Source of the DNA: Thiothrix subterranea
Lineage (GTDB): Bacteria > Pseudomonadota > Gammaproteobacteria > Thiotrichales > Thiotrichaceae
DNA length: 64,000 nt
Direction: 5' to 3'
NCBI RefSeq assembly: GCF_030930995.1
Contig: NZ_CP133217.1
Coordinates: 1,054,001-1,118,000 of the forward strand
Part shown: positions 54,223 through 62,645 of the stretch, in pieces
Position numbering within the stretch: position 1 is the first letter of the stretch
Layout: each line of letters starts with the position of its first letter
Made by a program: the position numbers and the translations under genes
The notes under the pieces: generated by a model
What the model was told of the DNA's origin: nothing
Databases searched by the model: none
The model's input: the letters and a program-made list of their open reading frames with translations, nothing else

Positions 54223-54975
54223 CTACATCCGGGGCAGTAGCTTGCGCTGATCACCGAATAGGCGTTCGTAATCCCAGTCGCGTATCGCCAGCAGTACAGT
54301 CGACCCTTTGCGTTCGCCAATCGGCAGGCTGGCATCATCCTTGCTTAGGGTATCGAAATCTTTGGCTAATTGTGTCATTTTGCGTTGGAACAGGGCGTTA
54401 CTGGCATCGCTTAACATGCCGTTGAGTACCACCAGTTTTTCGTTGTCTTTGATGAAACGGGCGCGGAAAAATTCGGTTTCGATTTTGGCGAGAAACAACT
54501 TCATGATCGGGCCATCATCGCGCCATTTGAAATTGGGGGCAACCAATAGCTTAATCCGATTGCCCGGTTGCAATTCAATAATGTGCAAACGGTCGAGGTG
54601 CGCAAGGTAGCGGATCACTTGCGCTTCGCTAAAGTTGTAACGGTTGGTAATATCTTGCCATGACCAGCGATTCAGCACCAGCACGGTGACGAGCAACAGG
54701 TGCAAATCGTCGGCAATTTCTTTTTCCTGTGAATGGCTTAGCTCGCTGATGGGCTTGGCGTGTTCGGAGCGCATTTCATGAACAAGATCGGAGATTTCCA
54801 TGCCCATTAAGGTACAGATTTTATCCAGACGTTGCAGCGATAAATCTTGTTCGGAAAACAGGCGTTTGACGCTGGCTTCGGAGAGTTGCAGGCAAGCGGC
54901 GACATCAATATAGGTTTTATTGTGGCGCTTGAGTAGCTTTTTCAGGGTGGTGATGAGTTCAGTGGTTTGCGGCAT
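54223..54975 (-). CDS. XRE-type helix-turn-helix regulator with unknown effector domain
   Basis: This 250-residue protein begins with a lambda-repressor-like HTH (residues 8-65: LITTLKKLLKRHNKTYIDVAACLQLSEASVKRLFSEQDLSLQRLDKICTLMGM). A second winged-helix-like segment follows (NRWSWQDITNRYNFSEAQVIRYLAHLDRLHII), then an alpha/beta C-terminus. It is probably a transcriptional regulator; its targets are unknown. The neighbouring DUF6174 lipoprotein gene and this gene are separated by a strong palindrome. Confidence 0.75.
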   Translation of the reverse strand: MPQTTELITTLKKLLKRHNKTYIDVAACLQLSEASVKRLFSEQDLSLQRLDKICTLMGMEISDLVHEMRSEHAKPISELSHSQEKEIADDLHLLLVTVLVLNRWSWQDITNRYNFSEAQVIRYLAHLDRLHIIELQPGNRIKLLVAPNFKWRDDGPIMKLFLAKIETEFFRARFIKDNEKLVVLNGMLSDASNALFQRKMTQLAKDFDTLSKDDASLPIGERKGSTVLLAIRDWDYERLFGDQRKLLPRM

Positions 54976-55011
54976 GTGGATAAATTACCGCATTGTCAGC
55001 CGTTTGGGTAG

Positions 55012-55039
55012 GTAGAGACGCAAAATCTTGCGTCTCTAC
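55012..55039. repeat. Perfect 12-bp palindromic hairpin (GTAGAGACGCAA...)
   Basis: GTAGAGACGCAA (55012-55023) and TTGCGTCTCTAC (55028-55039) are perfect inverse complements around a 4-nt loop. The GTAGAGACGC core recalls a highly dispersed intergenic repeat of cyanobacterial genomes. It lies between the ends of the DUF6174 lipoprotein and the upstream regulator start. Confidence 0.75.
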
Positions 55040-55057
55040 GGGGAAGCGTGCCGAGGG

Positions 55058-55618
55058 TTATTTTTTGGTGGATTTTTTGACGGTTTTTTTGGCTTTCTTT
55101 TTTGCCTTGGCTTTGGTGACGGCTTTGAAGTCGGAGGCGGTGTAATGCATTTCCTCGTCAGCTATCTGTAAGTTTTGGTCGACGCTGATCGAGAGCGGGC
55201 GACCATTTTCCAAATCGTATTGCACGCTGATACGGGCAGCTTTGCTGTCAACAGCTTTGCGGATAATGTCGAACAAATCTTCCACGGTTAAGGCATCAGC
55301 GCGGCGTTCCAGTGCGAGGGCTACGCCGTCTACGGTTGATTGGGTGACAGTGTTGCCCGACACTTCAATGGCAATCGGTTTGCGGAATTCAGCGGTGCAG
55401 AAACACGAGCGTTGCAAGGTGTAGCGGTAATGCGCGGGTTTGTGTAGCCGCCATTTGGTTTCAGCCGCCAGCAGGTCGCGGTTGGCAAGAAAATAGCTGT
55501 CGGTAGACGGCGCAGGGTGTTGCACCACCGCGCTGGTATTATCGGTTAAGGCTGGATTGGTTGCGACACAACCACTCAGCAAGCCCGCGCAGAGTGTGGT
55601 CAGCAATGTGTATTTCAT
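55058..55618 (-). CDS. DUF6174-like lipoprotein
   Basis: This 186-residue protein has a lipobox (LSGC, Cys about 17) and a central domain with KPAHYRYTLQRSCFCTAEFRKPIAIEVSGN and DLFDIIRKAVDSKAARISVQYDLENGRPLSI, typical of DUF6174 (the conserved CFC motif is present). The last 20 residues are nearly all Lys/Ala (KAKAKKKAKKTVKKSTKK), an unusual basic tail for an envelope lipoprotein. The function is unknown. Confidence 0.78.
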   Translation of the reverse strand: MKYTLLTTLCAGLLSGCVATNPALTDNTSAVVQHPAPSTDSYFLANRDLLAAETKWRLHKPAHYRYTLQRSCFCTAEFRKPIAIEVSGNTVTQSTVDGVALALERRADALTVEDLFDIIRKAVDSKAARISVQYDLENGRPLSISVDQNLQIADEEMHYTASDFKAVTKAKAKKKAKKTVKKSTKK

Positions 55619-55747
55619 GGTAATAATCCCCTTGTGGTTGCCGGTGTTGATACAAGCAAATGACCGCTGGAATAGGGGAAAGTTCAGCTAGTCTATGCCA
55701 GAATCAAGCCGCCAGCAGACGCTGGTTATTTGCATGAGAATAAAAAT

Positions 55748-56479
55748 ATGACACACCGCACATGGTTTCTCTCGCTGCTCGGATTATTTCTGCTACTCGC
55801 TATTGCGCTCGGCATTGCCCCACTGTATCGCCATGATTGGATGTTGGAAAATGTCCTCACCCTGGTCGCCGTGCTGCTGTTGTGGAGCACGAGTCAAGCG
55901 TTTCCGCTGTCACGCCTTTCCTATACCTTAATCTTTTTGTTTCTGGCTTTGCACGAAGTCGGTTCGCATTACACCTATGCCGAAGTGCCGTATGATCAAT
56001 GGTGGCAAGCGGCGTTTGGCTATTCACTCAATGAAGCGCTGGGGTTTGAACGCAACCATTTTGACCGACTGGTGCATTTTCTGTATGGCTTGTTGTTGGC
56101 TTATCCTGTGCGTGAGATGTTTATTCGGGTGGCGGATTTGAAAGGCTTTTGGAGTTATTTTCTGCCGCTGGATTTAACCATGTCCACGTCAATGTTGTAC
56201 GAATTGGTGGAATGGGTCGTTGCCGTAGGCTTCGGTGGTGAGCTGGGGATGGCGTATCTGGGTACGCAAGGCGACGTGTGGGATGCGCACAAAGACATGG
56301 CGCTTGCCAGTGGTGGTGCATTGCTGGCAATGGGGCTGACGGTGGGAATCAATCTATGGTTGCAACGCGATTTTGCCCGCGAATGGAATGCCAGTTTGCG
56401 GGTCAAACATAAGCAGCCGTTGGGCGAAGATGAGATTCGGCGGATGCTGGCGGAAATGTCCATTGACGATAGAGGGTAA
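55748..56479 (+). CDS. DUF2238 (YjdF-like) membrane protein
   Basis: The ATG at 55748 (MTHRTWFLSLLGLFLLL) is preferred over a TTG 18 bp upstream. The 243-residue integral membrane protein has about six helices with the DUF2238 pattern: LFLALHEVGSHYTYAEVPYD, NHFDRLVHFLYGLLLAYPVREMF and YELVEWVVAVGFGGELGMAYLGTQGDVWDAHKDMALASGGA. The conserved His, Asp and Glu suggest a metal-dependent or channel function, but none is established. It is 2 bp from the HIT gene and likely co-transcribed. Confidence 0.85.
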   Translation: MTHRTWFLSLLGLFLLLAIALGIAPLYRHDWMLENVLTLVAVLLLWSTSQAFPLSRLSYTLIFLFLALHEVGSHYTYAEVPYDQWWQAAFGYSLNEALGFERNHFDRLVHFLYGLLLAYPVREMFIRVADLKGFWSYFLPLDLTMSTSMLYELVEWVVAVGFGGELGMAYLGTQGDVWDAHKDMALASGGALLAMGLTVGINLWLQRDFAREWNASLRVKHKQPLGEDEIRRMLAEMSIDDRG

Positions 56480-56481
56480 CG

Positions 56482-56898
56482 ATGAAAGATCAAGATTTTG
56501 CTTTGCACCCGCAATTGGCACAAGACACGTATGCGGTCACTGATTTGGGGTTATGCCGCGTATTGCTGATGAATGAAGCGCGTTACCCTTGGCTGATTCT
56601 GGTGCCACGTCGTGCCGGAATCCGCGAAATTCACGCGCTCACCCACGCCGAACGCCAACAGTTATGGGCGGAATCGGATCAGGTTAATCAGGCGTTAATG
56701 ACGCTGTTCCAGCCGGATAAGCTCAATATTGCGGCATTGGGGAATATGGTGGCGCAATTGCATGTGCATCATATTGCACGGTTTCAAAACGATGCGGCTT
56801 GGCCTGCGCCAGTGTGGGGAAAGTTTCCCCCAGAGCCTTATGCGCCGGAGGTCGCCACGACTCATTGCGAATCGTTACGCATGTATTTGCAACGCTAA
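56482..56898 (+). CDS. HIT-domain nucleotide hydrolase/transferase
   Basis: The 138-residue protein matches the HIT superfamily, with the histidine triad-like segment QLHVHHIARF near residue 92 (H-x-H-H rather than the classical HxHxH). Branches of this family act on dinucleoside polyphosphates or nucleotide adducts. The active-site variant resembles the HIT proteins found alone in proteobacteria. It is 2 bp downstream of the DUF2238 gene. Confidence 0.85.
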   Translation: MKDQDFALHPQLAQDTYAVTDLGLCRVLLMNEARYPWLILVPRRAGIREIHALTHAERQQLWAESDQVNQALMTLFQPDKLNIAALGNMVAQLHVHHIARFQNDAAWPAPVWGKFPPEPYAPEVATTHCESLRMYLQR

Positions 56899-56904
56899 CC
56901 TAGG

Positions 56905-56929
56905 CCCCTCTCGCCGTGAGGAAGAGGGG
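56905..56929. terminator. Hairpin between HIT and phosphoribulokinase genes
   Basis: CCCCTCT (56905-56911) and AGAGGGG (56923-56929) form a perfect 7-bp stem with an 11-nt loop, placed between convergent stop codons. It could terminate both genes. Core sequences resemble the intergenic palindromes seen between urtA and urtB. Confidence 0.5.
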
Positions 56930-56940
56930 TTGAAGTGGAT

Positions 56941-57858
56941 TTAAACCTTCTTCTTGGTCTCAATCATGTCGTGAATGATAGGGTTCAGGATCAGCTCCAT
57001 TGCCAATACCATTTTGCCACCCGGCACCACAATGCTGTTGCGGCGTGACATAAAGGAATCGTGGATCATGGAAAGCAAGAACGGGAAATCCACATTAAAC
57101 GCTTTGGGATCAGCAAAACGGATAATCACGAAACTTTCATCGGCGGTTGGAATATCCCGCGCAATAAACGGGTTGGACGTATCCACCGTTGGCACGCGCT
57201 GGAAGTTGATGTGGGTGCGCGAAAATTGCGGGGTGATGTGGTTAATGTAATCCGGCATCCGGCGCATAATGGTGTCGACGGTGGCTTCGGGTGAATAGCC
57301 GCGTTCGGCGTGGTCACGCGAAATTTTCTGAATCCATTCCAAGTTGACGCTAGGCACGACACCAATGCCGAGATCCACGTATTTGGCAACGTCATAACCG
57401 CCGTATTTTTTATCGGCGCTCGTGTCTTTCACCAAGCCATGCAAGCCTTCGTAGAACAGAATGTCGGTATTGGCTTCGGTATCTTCCCAAGGGGTGAATT
57501 CGCCGGAACCCGCGCTGCAAGTGACACCCATATCCGCCAAACGCTTATTGTGGTGCGTGGCTTCGGCATCGTTGTGCAGGTAGTAACGCTTTTTGCCGCT
57601 GCCGGTTTCGCCGTAGCTTTTGAACAAAGCTTCCAGCGCGTGGAAATCGTTGGCTGTTGGCCCAAAATGGCTGAAATTGGTTTCTACCGCAGAGCGTTGC
57701 TTGAATTCAGTGCGGGTAACGCTGTGAAAGCTGTCACCTTCGACCACGGCTGCCGTGATTTTTTCACGGAAGAAAATGTGCTCAAACGCACGTTTGACGA
57801 AGGTGGTGCCTGCACCAGAGGAACCTGTTACAGCGATAACTGGGTGTTTTTTGGACAT
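56941..57858 (-). CDS. prkB: Phosphoribulokinase
   Basis: The ATG at 57858 (MSKKHPVIAVTGSSGAGTTF) has GGAGAAG five bases upstream. The 305-residue enzyme phosphorylates ribulose 5-phosphate to ribulose 1,5-bisphosphate, the Calvin-cycle step before RuBisCO. Walker A GSSGAGTT, VVEGDSFHSVTRTEFK, and ILFYEGLHGLV (Walker B/catalytic region) are typical of bacterial class I PRK. No RuBisCO gene is in the window. This gene is the main sign of autotrophy. Confidence 0.95.
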   Translation of the reverse strand: MSKKHPVIAVTGSSGAGTTFVKRAFEHIFFREKITAAVVEGDSFHSVTRTEFKQRSAVETNFSHFGPTANDFHALEALFKSYGETGSGKKRYYLHNDAEATHHNKRLADMGVTCSAGSGEFTPWEDTEANTDILFYEGLHGLVKDTSADKKYGGYDVAKYVDLGIGVVPSVNLEWIQKISRDHAERGYSPEATVDTIMRRMPDYINHITPQFSRTHINFQRVPTVDTSNPFIARDIPTADESFVIIRFADPKAFNVDFPFLLSMIHDSFMSRRNSIVVPGGKMVLAMELILNPIIHDMIETKKKV

Positions 57859-58347
57859 CGGATCTTCTCCTCTCAGAATATGAATGCGCAATCGACCAAC
57901 ATTCTAACCAAACGGACAGGTTGCCTGTATATGCCTTTCGATAGGGATACGCTAAATAGGGTTTTCACAAAAGCTTAATATTAACTTAATCAGGCGGTTA
58001 GGTGAGTTATCCCCACATCCTGTGGATAAGTCTGTGGAGAGTTGGCAAAAACAGGTGCAAGAGCGCTTGTTGTATAAGGATTTTTCCCAGATTGCTTAAA
58101 AATAAATCAAGTAAATTGCCTTTTAAAATCAATTAGTTGAAAATTTCGCAGGGTTGTGCTGGGGCATTTCAATGGGATGTTGAAGGGCTTTCACCATATC
58201 TTGTGCCATGTGCATAACTCTGTAGCCACTGCGAAAAGTGCTTGACACAAGATGTAGTGTTGCAGCCAATTTGCGCGGATACCAGCGCATAATGTGTCGG
58301 AATCCGCTATCATTACCGGCTTTCCAATCACTTACCCATTATTTGTT
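57859..58347. other. Long intergenic gap with three DnaA-box-like sequences
   Basis: In this 489-bp gap, TTATCCCCA (58007-58015), TGTGGATAA (58021-58029, a perfect DnaA box on the reverse strand) and TGTGGAGAG (58033-58041) lie within 35 bp, beside AT-rich sequence (57970-57995). No dnaA, dnaN or gidA is near, so it is unlikely to be oriC; a DnaA-responsive promoter or a titration site is possible. No gene is seen in the gap. Confidence 0.4.
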
Positions 58348-59658
58348 ATGAAACAAGCTCAGCCCCGTGTCGGTTTTGTCAGTCTCGGTTGCCCCAAGGC
58401 GTTGGTGGATTCCGAACGCATCCTTACCCAATTGCGTGCCGAAGGTTATGAAATCAGCGGCAGTTATGACGCTGCCGATTTGGTGGTGGTGAATACCTGC
58501 GGTTTTATTGATTCTGCGGTAGAAGAGTCGCTGGAAGCCATCGGCGAAGCACTCGATGAAAACGGCAAAGTGATTGTGACCGGCTGCTTGGGGGCAAATG
58601 CAAGCACGGTGCTGGACGCTTACCCCAATGTGCTTGCCGTGACCGGCCCACATGCGTATGAAGCGGTGATGCAATCGGTGCATCAGCATTTACCGCCCTT
58701 GCACGACCCGTACACGCACCTGATTCCACCGCAAGGGGTGCGCCTGACGCCGCGCCATTATGCTTATCTGAAAATTTCGGAAGGCTGTAACCACCGTTGT
58801 TCGTTTTGCATTATTCCCTCATTGCGTGGCGATTTGGTGTCGCGCCCGATTGGGGATGTATTGCAGGAAGCCGAAAATCTGGTGAATGCCGGGGTGAAAG
58901 AGTTATTGGTGATTTCGCAAGACACCAGTGCGTATGGGATTGATGTGAAATACCGCACGGGTTTTTGGCAAGGTCGCCCAATCAAAACGCATTCGCAGCA
59001 ATTAGCCGAAGCCTTGGGTGAGATGGGCGTGTGGGTGCGCTTGCATTACGTCTACCCGTATCCGCATGTCGATAACCTGCTGCCGTTGATGGCGGAAGGC
59101 AAAATTTTGCCGTATCTGGATATTCCCTTCCAGCACGCCAGCCCCACCGTGTTGAAAAACATGCGCCGCCCGGCTCATGCGGAAAAAGTGCTGGAACGTT
59201 TGGGCAAATGGCGGGTAACCTGCCCAGAGATTGCGGTGCGCAGTACTTTCATTGTGGGTTTCCCCGGTGAAACGGAAGATGACTTTGAAACCTTGCTGGA
59301 TTTCCTAGAGGAAGCGCAACTCGACCGCGTAGGTGCGTTCACCTATTCGCCAGTTAAGGGCGCAGACGCTAACGCTATCGACGGCGCAGTGCCGGAAGAA
59401 GTCAAAGAGGAGCGTCTGGAACGTTTCATGGAATTACAAGCCGAAATCAGCGCTGCCAAGCTCAGCCGTTTGATTGGCAAGACCATGACGGTGCTGGTGG
59501 ATGAAGCGGGTGACGGGCAAAGCATTGCACGTACTCACCGTGACGCGCCTGAAATTGACGGGCAGGTCATCATCGAAGGCGTCGAATTACCGGTCGGTGA
59601 ATTTGTGCAAGTGCACATTACTCATGCTGATGAACATGACTTGTGGGCAAAAATTTAA
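58348..59658 (+). CDS. rimO: Ribosomal protein S12 methylthiotransferase
   Basis: The ATG at 58348 ([23 protein letters not shown]) gives the 436-residue length expected of RimO. It has the N-terminal UPF0004 cysteines ([29 protein letters not shown]), a radical SAM motif ([24 protein letters not shown]), and a C-terminal TRAM domain ([30 protein letters not shown]). RimO methylthiolates Asp88 of ribosomal protein S12. An earlier in-frame start would add 18 residues unlike the family. Confidence 0.96.
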   Translation: MKQAQPRVGFVSLGCPKALVDSERILTQLRAEGYEISGSYDAADLVVVNTCGFIDSAVEESLEAIGEALDENGKVIVTGCLGANASTVLDAYPNVLAVTGPHAYEAVMQSVHQHLPPLHDPYTHLIPPQGVRLTPRHYAYLKISEGCNHRCSFCIIPSLRGDLVSRPIGDVLQEAENLVNAGVKELLVISQDTSAYGIDVKYRTGFWQGRPIKTHSQQLAEALGEMGVWVRLHYVYPYPHVDNLLPLMAEGKILPYLDIPFQHASPTVLKNMRRPAHAEKVLERLGKWRVTCPEIAVRSTFIVGFPGETEDDFETLLDFLEEAQLDRVGAFTYSPVKGADANAIDGAVPEEVKEERLERFMELQAEISAAKLSRLIGKTMTVLVDEAGDGQSIARTHRDAPEIDGQVIIEGVELPVGEFVQVHITHADEHDLWAKI

Positions 59659-59810
59659 TCATTATCAATAAGATAATTTAGTTTGCCCAACATGCTTTAT
59701 TTATTTACCCTGAGAATTGAACTCTCGGCAAGAAAAGTTGCCTAAAAATAGAACGATTCAATGACGGCGCTATGCGATTAGTTTTTGTGTATAAAGTGAT
59801 CATTATCACT
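59656..59810. promoter_or_regulatory. Fur-box-like sequences upstream of a small membrane protein
   Basis: TAATCATTATC (59656-59666) matches one half of the classical Fur box, and AGTGATCATTATCACT (59795-59810) is a palindrome with 6-bp arms of the same type. They lie after rimO and before the small membrane protein at 59883. Iron or other metal control is inference from similarity to the consensus GATAATGATAATCATTATC. Confidence 0.35.
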
Positions 59811-59882
59811 GTATTATACCTAGACTATCCATTAAAATAGCTAATGACTATTTAATGATGCGCCTGCACAAGGGCTAAACAG

Positions 59883-60062
59883 ATGATTAAGGCATTCAAC
59901 CAATTATGCAGTGCTATCCTCGCAAATTTGCACGATGCACTGCCAGTACTTGTTATTATTATTTTTTATCAAATGACGATTCTTGAAATTCCACTCGCCG
60001 AGATTGTGGGCATGTTGGGTTGGGTGGTATTCGTGTCATTTGGGATGGTAATGATTTTATAA
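59883..60062 (+). CDS. Small membrane protein resembling the start of DUF1538 proteins
   Basis: This 59-residue frame (MIKAFNQLCSAILANLHDALP, then VLVIIIFYQM...) encodes one amphipathic segment and two hydrophobic segments. The N-terminal part (ILANLHDALPVLVIIIFYQ) resembles the beginning of DUF1538 membrane proteins, which continue for over 200 residues. A terminator follows directly after its stop. It is either a truncated DUF1538 gene or a genuine small membrane protein. Two Fur-like sequences lie upstream. No strong Shine-Dalgarno is seen. Confidence 0.5.
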   Translation: MIKAFNQLCSAILANLHDALPVLVIIIFYQMTILEIPLAEIVGMLGWVVFVSFGMVMIL

Positions 60063-60067
60063 ATAAA

Positions 60068-60091
60068 AAACCCCCGATCAGGCGGGGGTTT
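60068..60091. terminator. Strong bidirectional Rho-independent terminator
   Basis: AAACCCCCG (60068-60076) and CGGGGGTTT (60083-60091) are perfect arms around ATCAGG. A and T runs on either side allow termination from both the small membrane protein gene and the convergent dacB gene. Confidence 0.93.
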
Positions 60092-60111
60092 AGTCTGGCT
60101 AATAATACAAA

Positions 60112-61620
60112 TTATTGCGCACTGGCTACGCTATTTTGCGCACCGTAATACACCCATTCCACCAGATCATCATGCGCTTCTTTGGCAGTAGCACGGATGC
60201 TGGCATCGTTGTGTAACAGCGCCACCACGTAAGTTTGCCCATTTGCCGCCGTCAAATACCCCGCCAGTGCGCGTACATCACGTAAGGTGCCGGTTTTGAA
60301 CTTACCGCGCCCCGCCAGATTTTTCAGGCGACTTTTCACCGTGCCATCCACGCCCAGTACCGCCATTGAGCGCATTAATTCATCGCGATACGGGCTGTTA
60401 TAAGCATCGACTAGCATTTCGCCCATTTCACGGGTGGAAATGCGTTCCACACGGCTAAGGCCAGAGCCATTTTCGATTTTCAAGTTGGAAAAGCGCAAGC
60501 CCCGGCTTTCCATGAATTGTCCCACTGCACCCGCGCCTTTTTGGGTCGTGCCGGGAGCGCCGAATTGCTTAGCACCCATTGAGAGCAATACTTGGCGGGC
60601 TTTGACGTTGTTGCTTTCTTTGTTGATTTCGACCAACACATTACTCAAGGGTTGGGAATGGTGCGTGCTGACCAGTTGCGCTCCGGCGGGTACGGCTTGC
60701 ACTTGCAGGCCACCGCTCAGATTCCCGCTCATTTCACCGACCCAGATTTTCCAGAAGTCCCCGAACAAGTTGGCATTTAAGTCACTGCCGTTGCGGGGCG
60801 CAATCGGGCAGATTTTTTGGATTTGCCCGGCTTTATTGCGCATTTCATAGCAACTGCCGCGTTCGTTATACAGCAAGGCTTCCGGCTGTGCGTTGTAGTC
60901 TGCCCCGGCGTTGCCATCAATTGCGGCTTGTGGCGGAACGTTAAAGTAGCTTTTGTCGACCACGAAATTCCCGGCGATCGTGCGGATACCCCGCGCCCGC
61001 AATGCTTGCAGTAATTGCCGGAAATCGGCTTCACGGAAGTCAGGGTTGCCGTAACCTTTAATAATGACATCGCCTTGCAAGGTGTCACCCACCACATTGC
61101 CAGCGGTGTAAATTTCGGTCGGCCAGCGGTAAGTCGGCCCTAATACGCCCAACGCGGCGTAGCTGGTCACCAGTTTCATGGTGGAAGCCGGGTTGCGCGG
61201 CGTATCAGCATACGCCACCAGCAACGGTTGACCGCCACTGACCGGGCGCACATAAGCCCCAAGGTTTTGTTCGGACAAGCCGCGTAGCCGTAAGCTGCTG
61301 GCAATATTGTCAGGCAAGCGGTTGAGTTTGCCTGCACCCCGGTAAGTTTTATCGCCACCCGCTGATTGGAGTTGCGTGGGGGAAATTTGTGCCGTCGGTG
61401 GGGTTTGCTGCTCAGGCGCGTTAAATGCAACAGCCTGTTGTGGGTTTTGGGTGCGGTTGGTAATCGCTGCCTGCTGGCGGGAAGGCGCTGGCGCGGTGTC
61501 TCCAAATAATTCGCTTTGTGAATGCGTGGCGACCGCTGTACCCGGCTGCACATTTTGTGAACTGCAAGCCGCCATCGAAACCGATAATGCTAGTAACGCG
61601 CTAATGTGCAAAATTCGCAT
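60112..61620 (-). CDS. dacB: D-alanyl-D-alanine carboxypeptidase/endopeptidase (PBP4 type)
   Basis: The ATG at 61620 (MRILHISALLALSVSMAACSS) gives a lipoprotein signal (lipobox MAAC); an ATG at 61638 would add six residues. The 502-residue PBP4-like enzyme has the Ser/Lys motif STMK, the SNN motif (ESNNVKAR) and KTGTLRD. It trims or cleaves peptidoglycan cross-links. A Pro/Gln/Ala-rich linker (about residues 20-95) follows the lipid anchor, so it is probably tethered to the outer or inner membrane, unlike soluble E. coli PBP4. Confidence 0.92.
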   Translation of the reverse strand: MRILHISALLALSVSMAACSSQNVQPGTAVATHSQSELFGDTAPAPSRQQAAITNRTQNPQQAVAFNAPEQQTPPTAQISPTQLQSAGGDKTYRGAGKLNRLPDNIASSLRLRGLSEQNLGAYVRPVSGGQPLLVAYADTPRNPASTMKLVTSYAALGVLGPTYRWPTEIYTAGNVVGDTLQGDVIIKGYGNPDFREADFRQLLQALRARGIRTIAGNFVVDKSYFNVPPQAAIDGNAGADYNAQPEALLYNERGSCYEMRNKAGQIQKICPIAPRNGSDLNANLFGDFWKIWVGEMSGNLSGGLQVQAVPAGAQLVSTHHSQPLSNVLVEINKESNNVKARQVLLSMGAKQFGAPGTTQKGAGAVGQFMESRGLRFSNLKIENGSGLSRVERISTREMGEMLVDAYNSPYRDELMRSMAVLGVDGTVKSRLKNLAGRGKFKTGTLRDVRALAGYLTAANGQTYVVALLHNDASIRATAKEAHDDLVEWVYYGAQNSVASAQ

Positions 61621-61886
61621 AGATTCCCCGTTCTTCATGATTCCTGTCCCTAATAATTCTAGCGCCCCGTTTAAAAACAGGTGAGATAATAAAGTAAATA
61701 TTGTAAGCCCTGTTGCCCGATAAGTCTGTCATAACCTGCATAAATAGAGACTTAATTTGCCCAAAAAGTTCAATCGTCAACTGAAATTGTCCGGGTACGT
61801 TGGTATGGGAATAGCTTTACAATTATAGACAGCGTGCTATGATTTTTAACGACTTATTCTTTTTAGTCGGAGGAATTGATATAACA

Positions 61887-62645
61887 ATGAAAATACAACA
61901 ACCCAAATGGTCAAGCGTGACACGCAGTGTCAGCATTGGCATGACAGCATTGGCTTTAGCCGTGACATTTAGTTTACCCAGCGCAGCGTTAGCCAAAGAG
62001 AAAGCGGCGACCGCTAAAGTCTCCAAACACAAGGCGGCGAAAACCGCCAGCCACCGTTCCGTTAAAACCAAGCTGAAGGTAAAAGCGAAAACCAAGGCCA
62101 GTAAGCCTGCCAAAAAGCGTTTAGTGAGTAAAAAACGCCAGACATCCAACCGCCGCAACGCCCGCGATTCCTCAGCCCCGCTGGTCTGGAATGCTGCCCA
62201 TGAACCAAAACAGGCGTATTACGTGATGCCTGATTCGCTAGGGGGCAAGGTCGCTACCCCGCAACCCCAGCCCGGTTATCTGCAAGTCAGCGCTCATCAA
62301 AACCCCGCCAAAACTTCCCCTCCCGTCCGCGATACCGCCGCTTCCGCTAAACCTCACCAAATCGGCACTGCTTCTTATTACAGTGATAAGTTTGACGGGG
62401 GCAGAACCGCCAGTGGCGAACGTTTCGATCAGGATGATTTGACGTGCGCCCACGGCAGTTTGCCGTTTGGTTGCCGCATTCGTGTCACGAATTTGCGCAA
62501 TAACAAAGCTGTTGAAGTCAAGGTGAATGACCGTGGTGGTTTCAGCAAGCATGGGCGTGTAGTCGATTTATCCAAAGCAGCGGCAAAAGAAATTGGCATG
62601 GTTAGCACCGGAACCGCCAAAGTCAAAGTCGAGGTATTGGAATAA
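61887..62645 (+). CDS. rlpA: RlpA-like septal ring lytic transglycosylase
   Basis: The ATG at 61887 (MKIQQPKWSSVTRSVSIGMTALALAVTF) gives a 252-residue protein with a long signal-like N-terminus, a Lys/Ala-rich low-complexity region (about 45-105), and a C-terminal double-psi beta-barrel (IGTASYYSDKFDGGRTASGERFDQDDLTCAHGSLPFGCRIRV, NDRGGF). The barrel is that of RlpA, which cleaves naked glycan strands at the septum. GGAGGA lies 12 nt upstream, a little far. It is directly followed by a sensor kinase. The C-terminal SPOR domain of some RlpA proteins is absent. Confidence 0.88.
   Translation: MKIQQPKWSSVTRSVSIGMTALALAVTFSLPSAALAKEKAATAKVSKHKAAKTASHRSVKTKLKVKAKTKASKPAKKRLVSKKRQTSNRRNARDSSAPLVWNAAHEPKQAYYVMPDSLGGKVATPQPQPGYLQVSAHQNPAKTSPPVRDTAASAKPHQIGTASYYSDKFDGGRTASGERFDQDDLTCAHGSLPFGCRIRVTNLRNNKAVEVKVNDRGGFSKHGRVVDLSKAAAKEIGMVSTGTAKVKVEVLE

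Noticed and set aside
58007-58041. Chromosomal origin (oriC)
   Set aside because: DnaA-box-like sequences are present, but no dnaA, dnaN, gidA or rpmH flanks them and the number of boxes is low.
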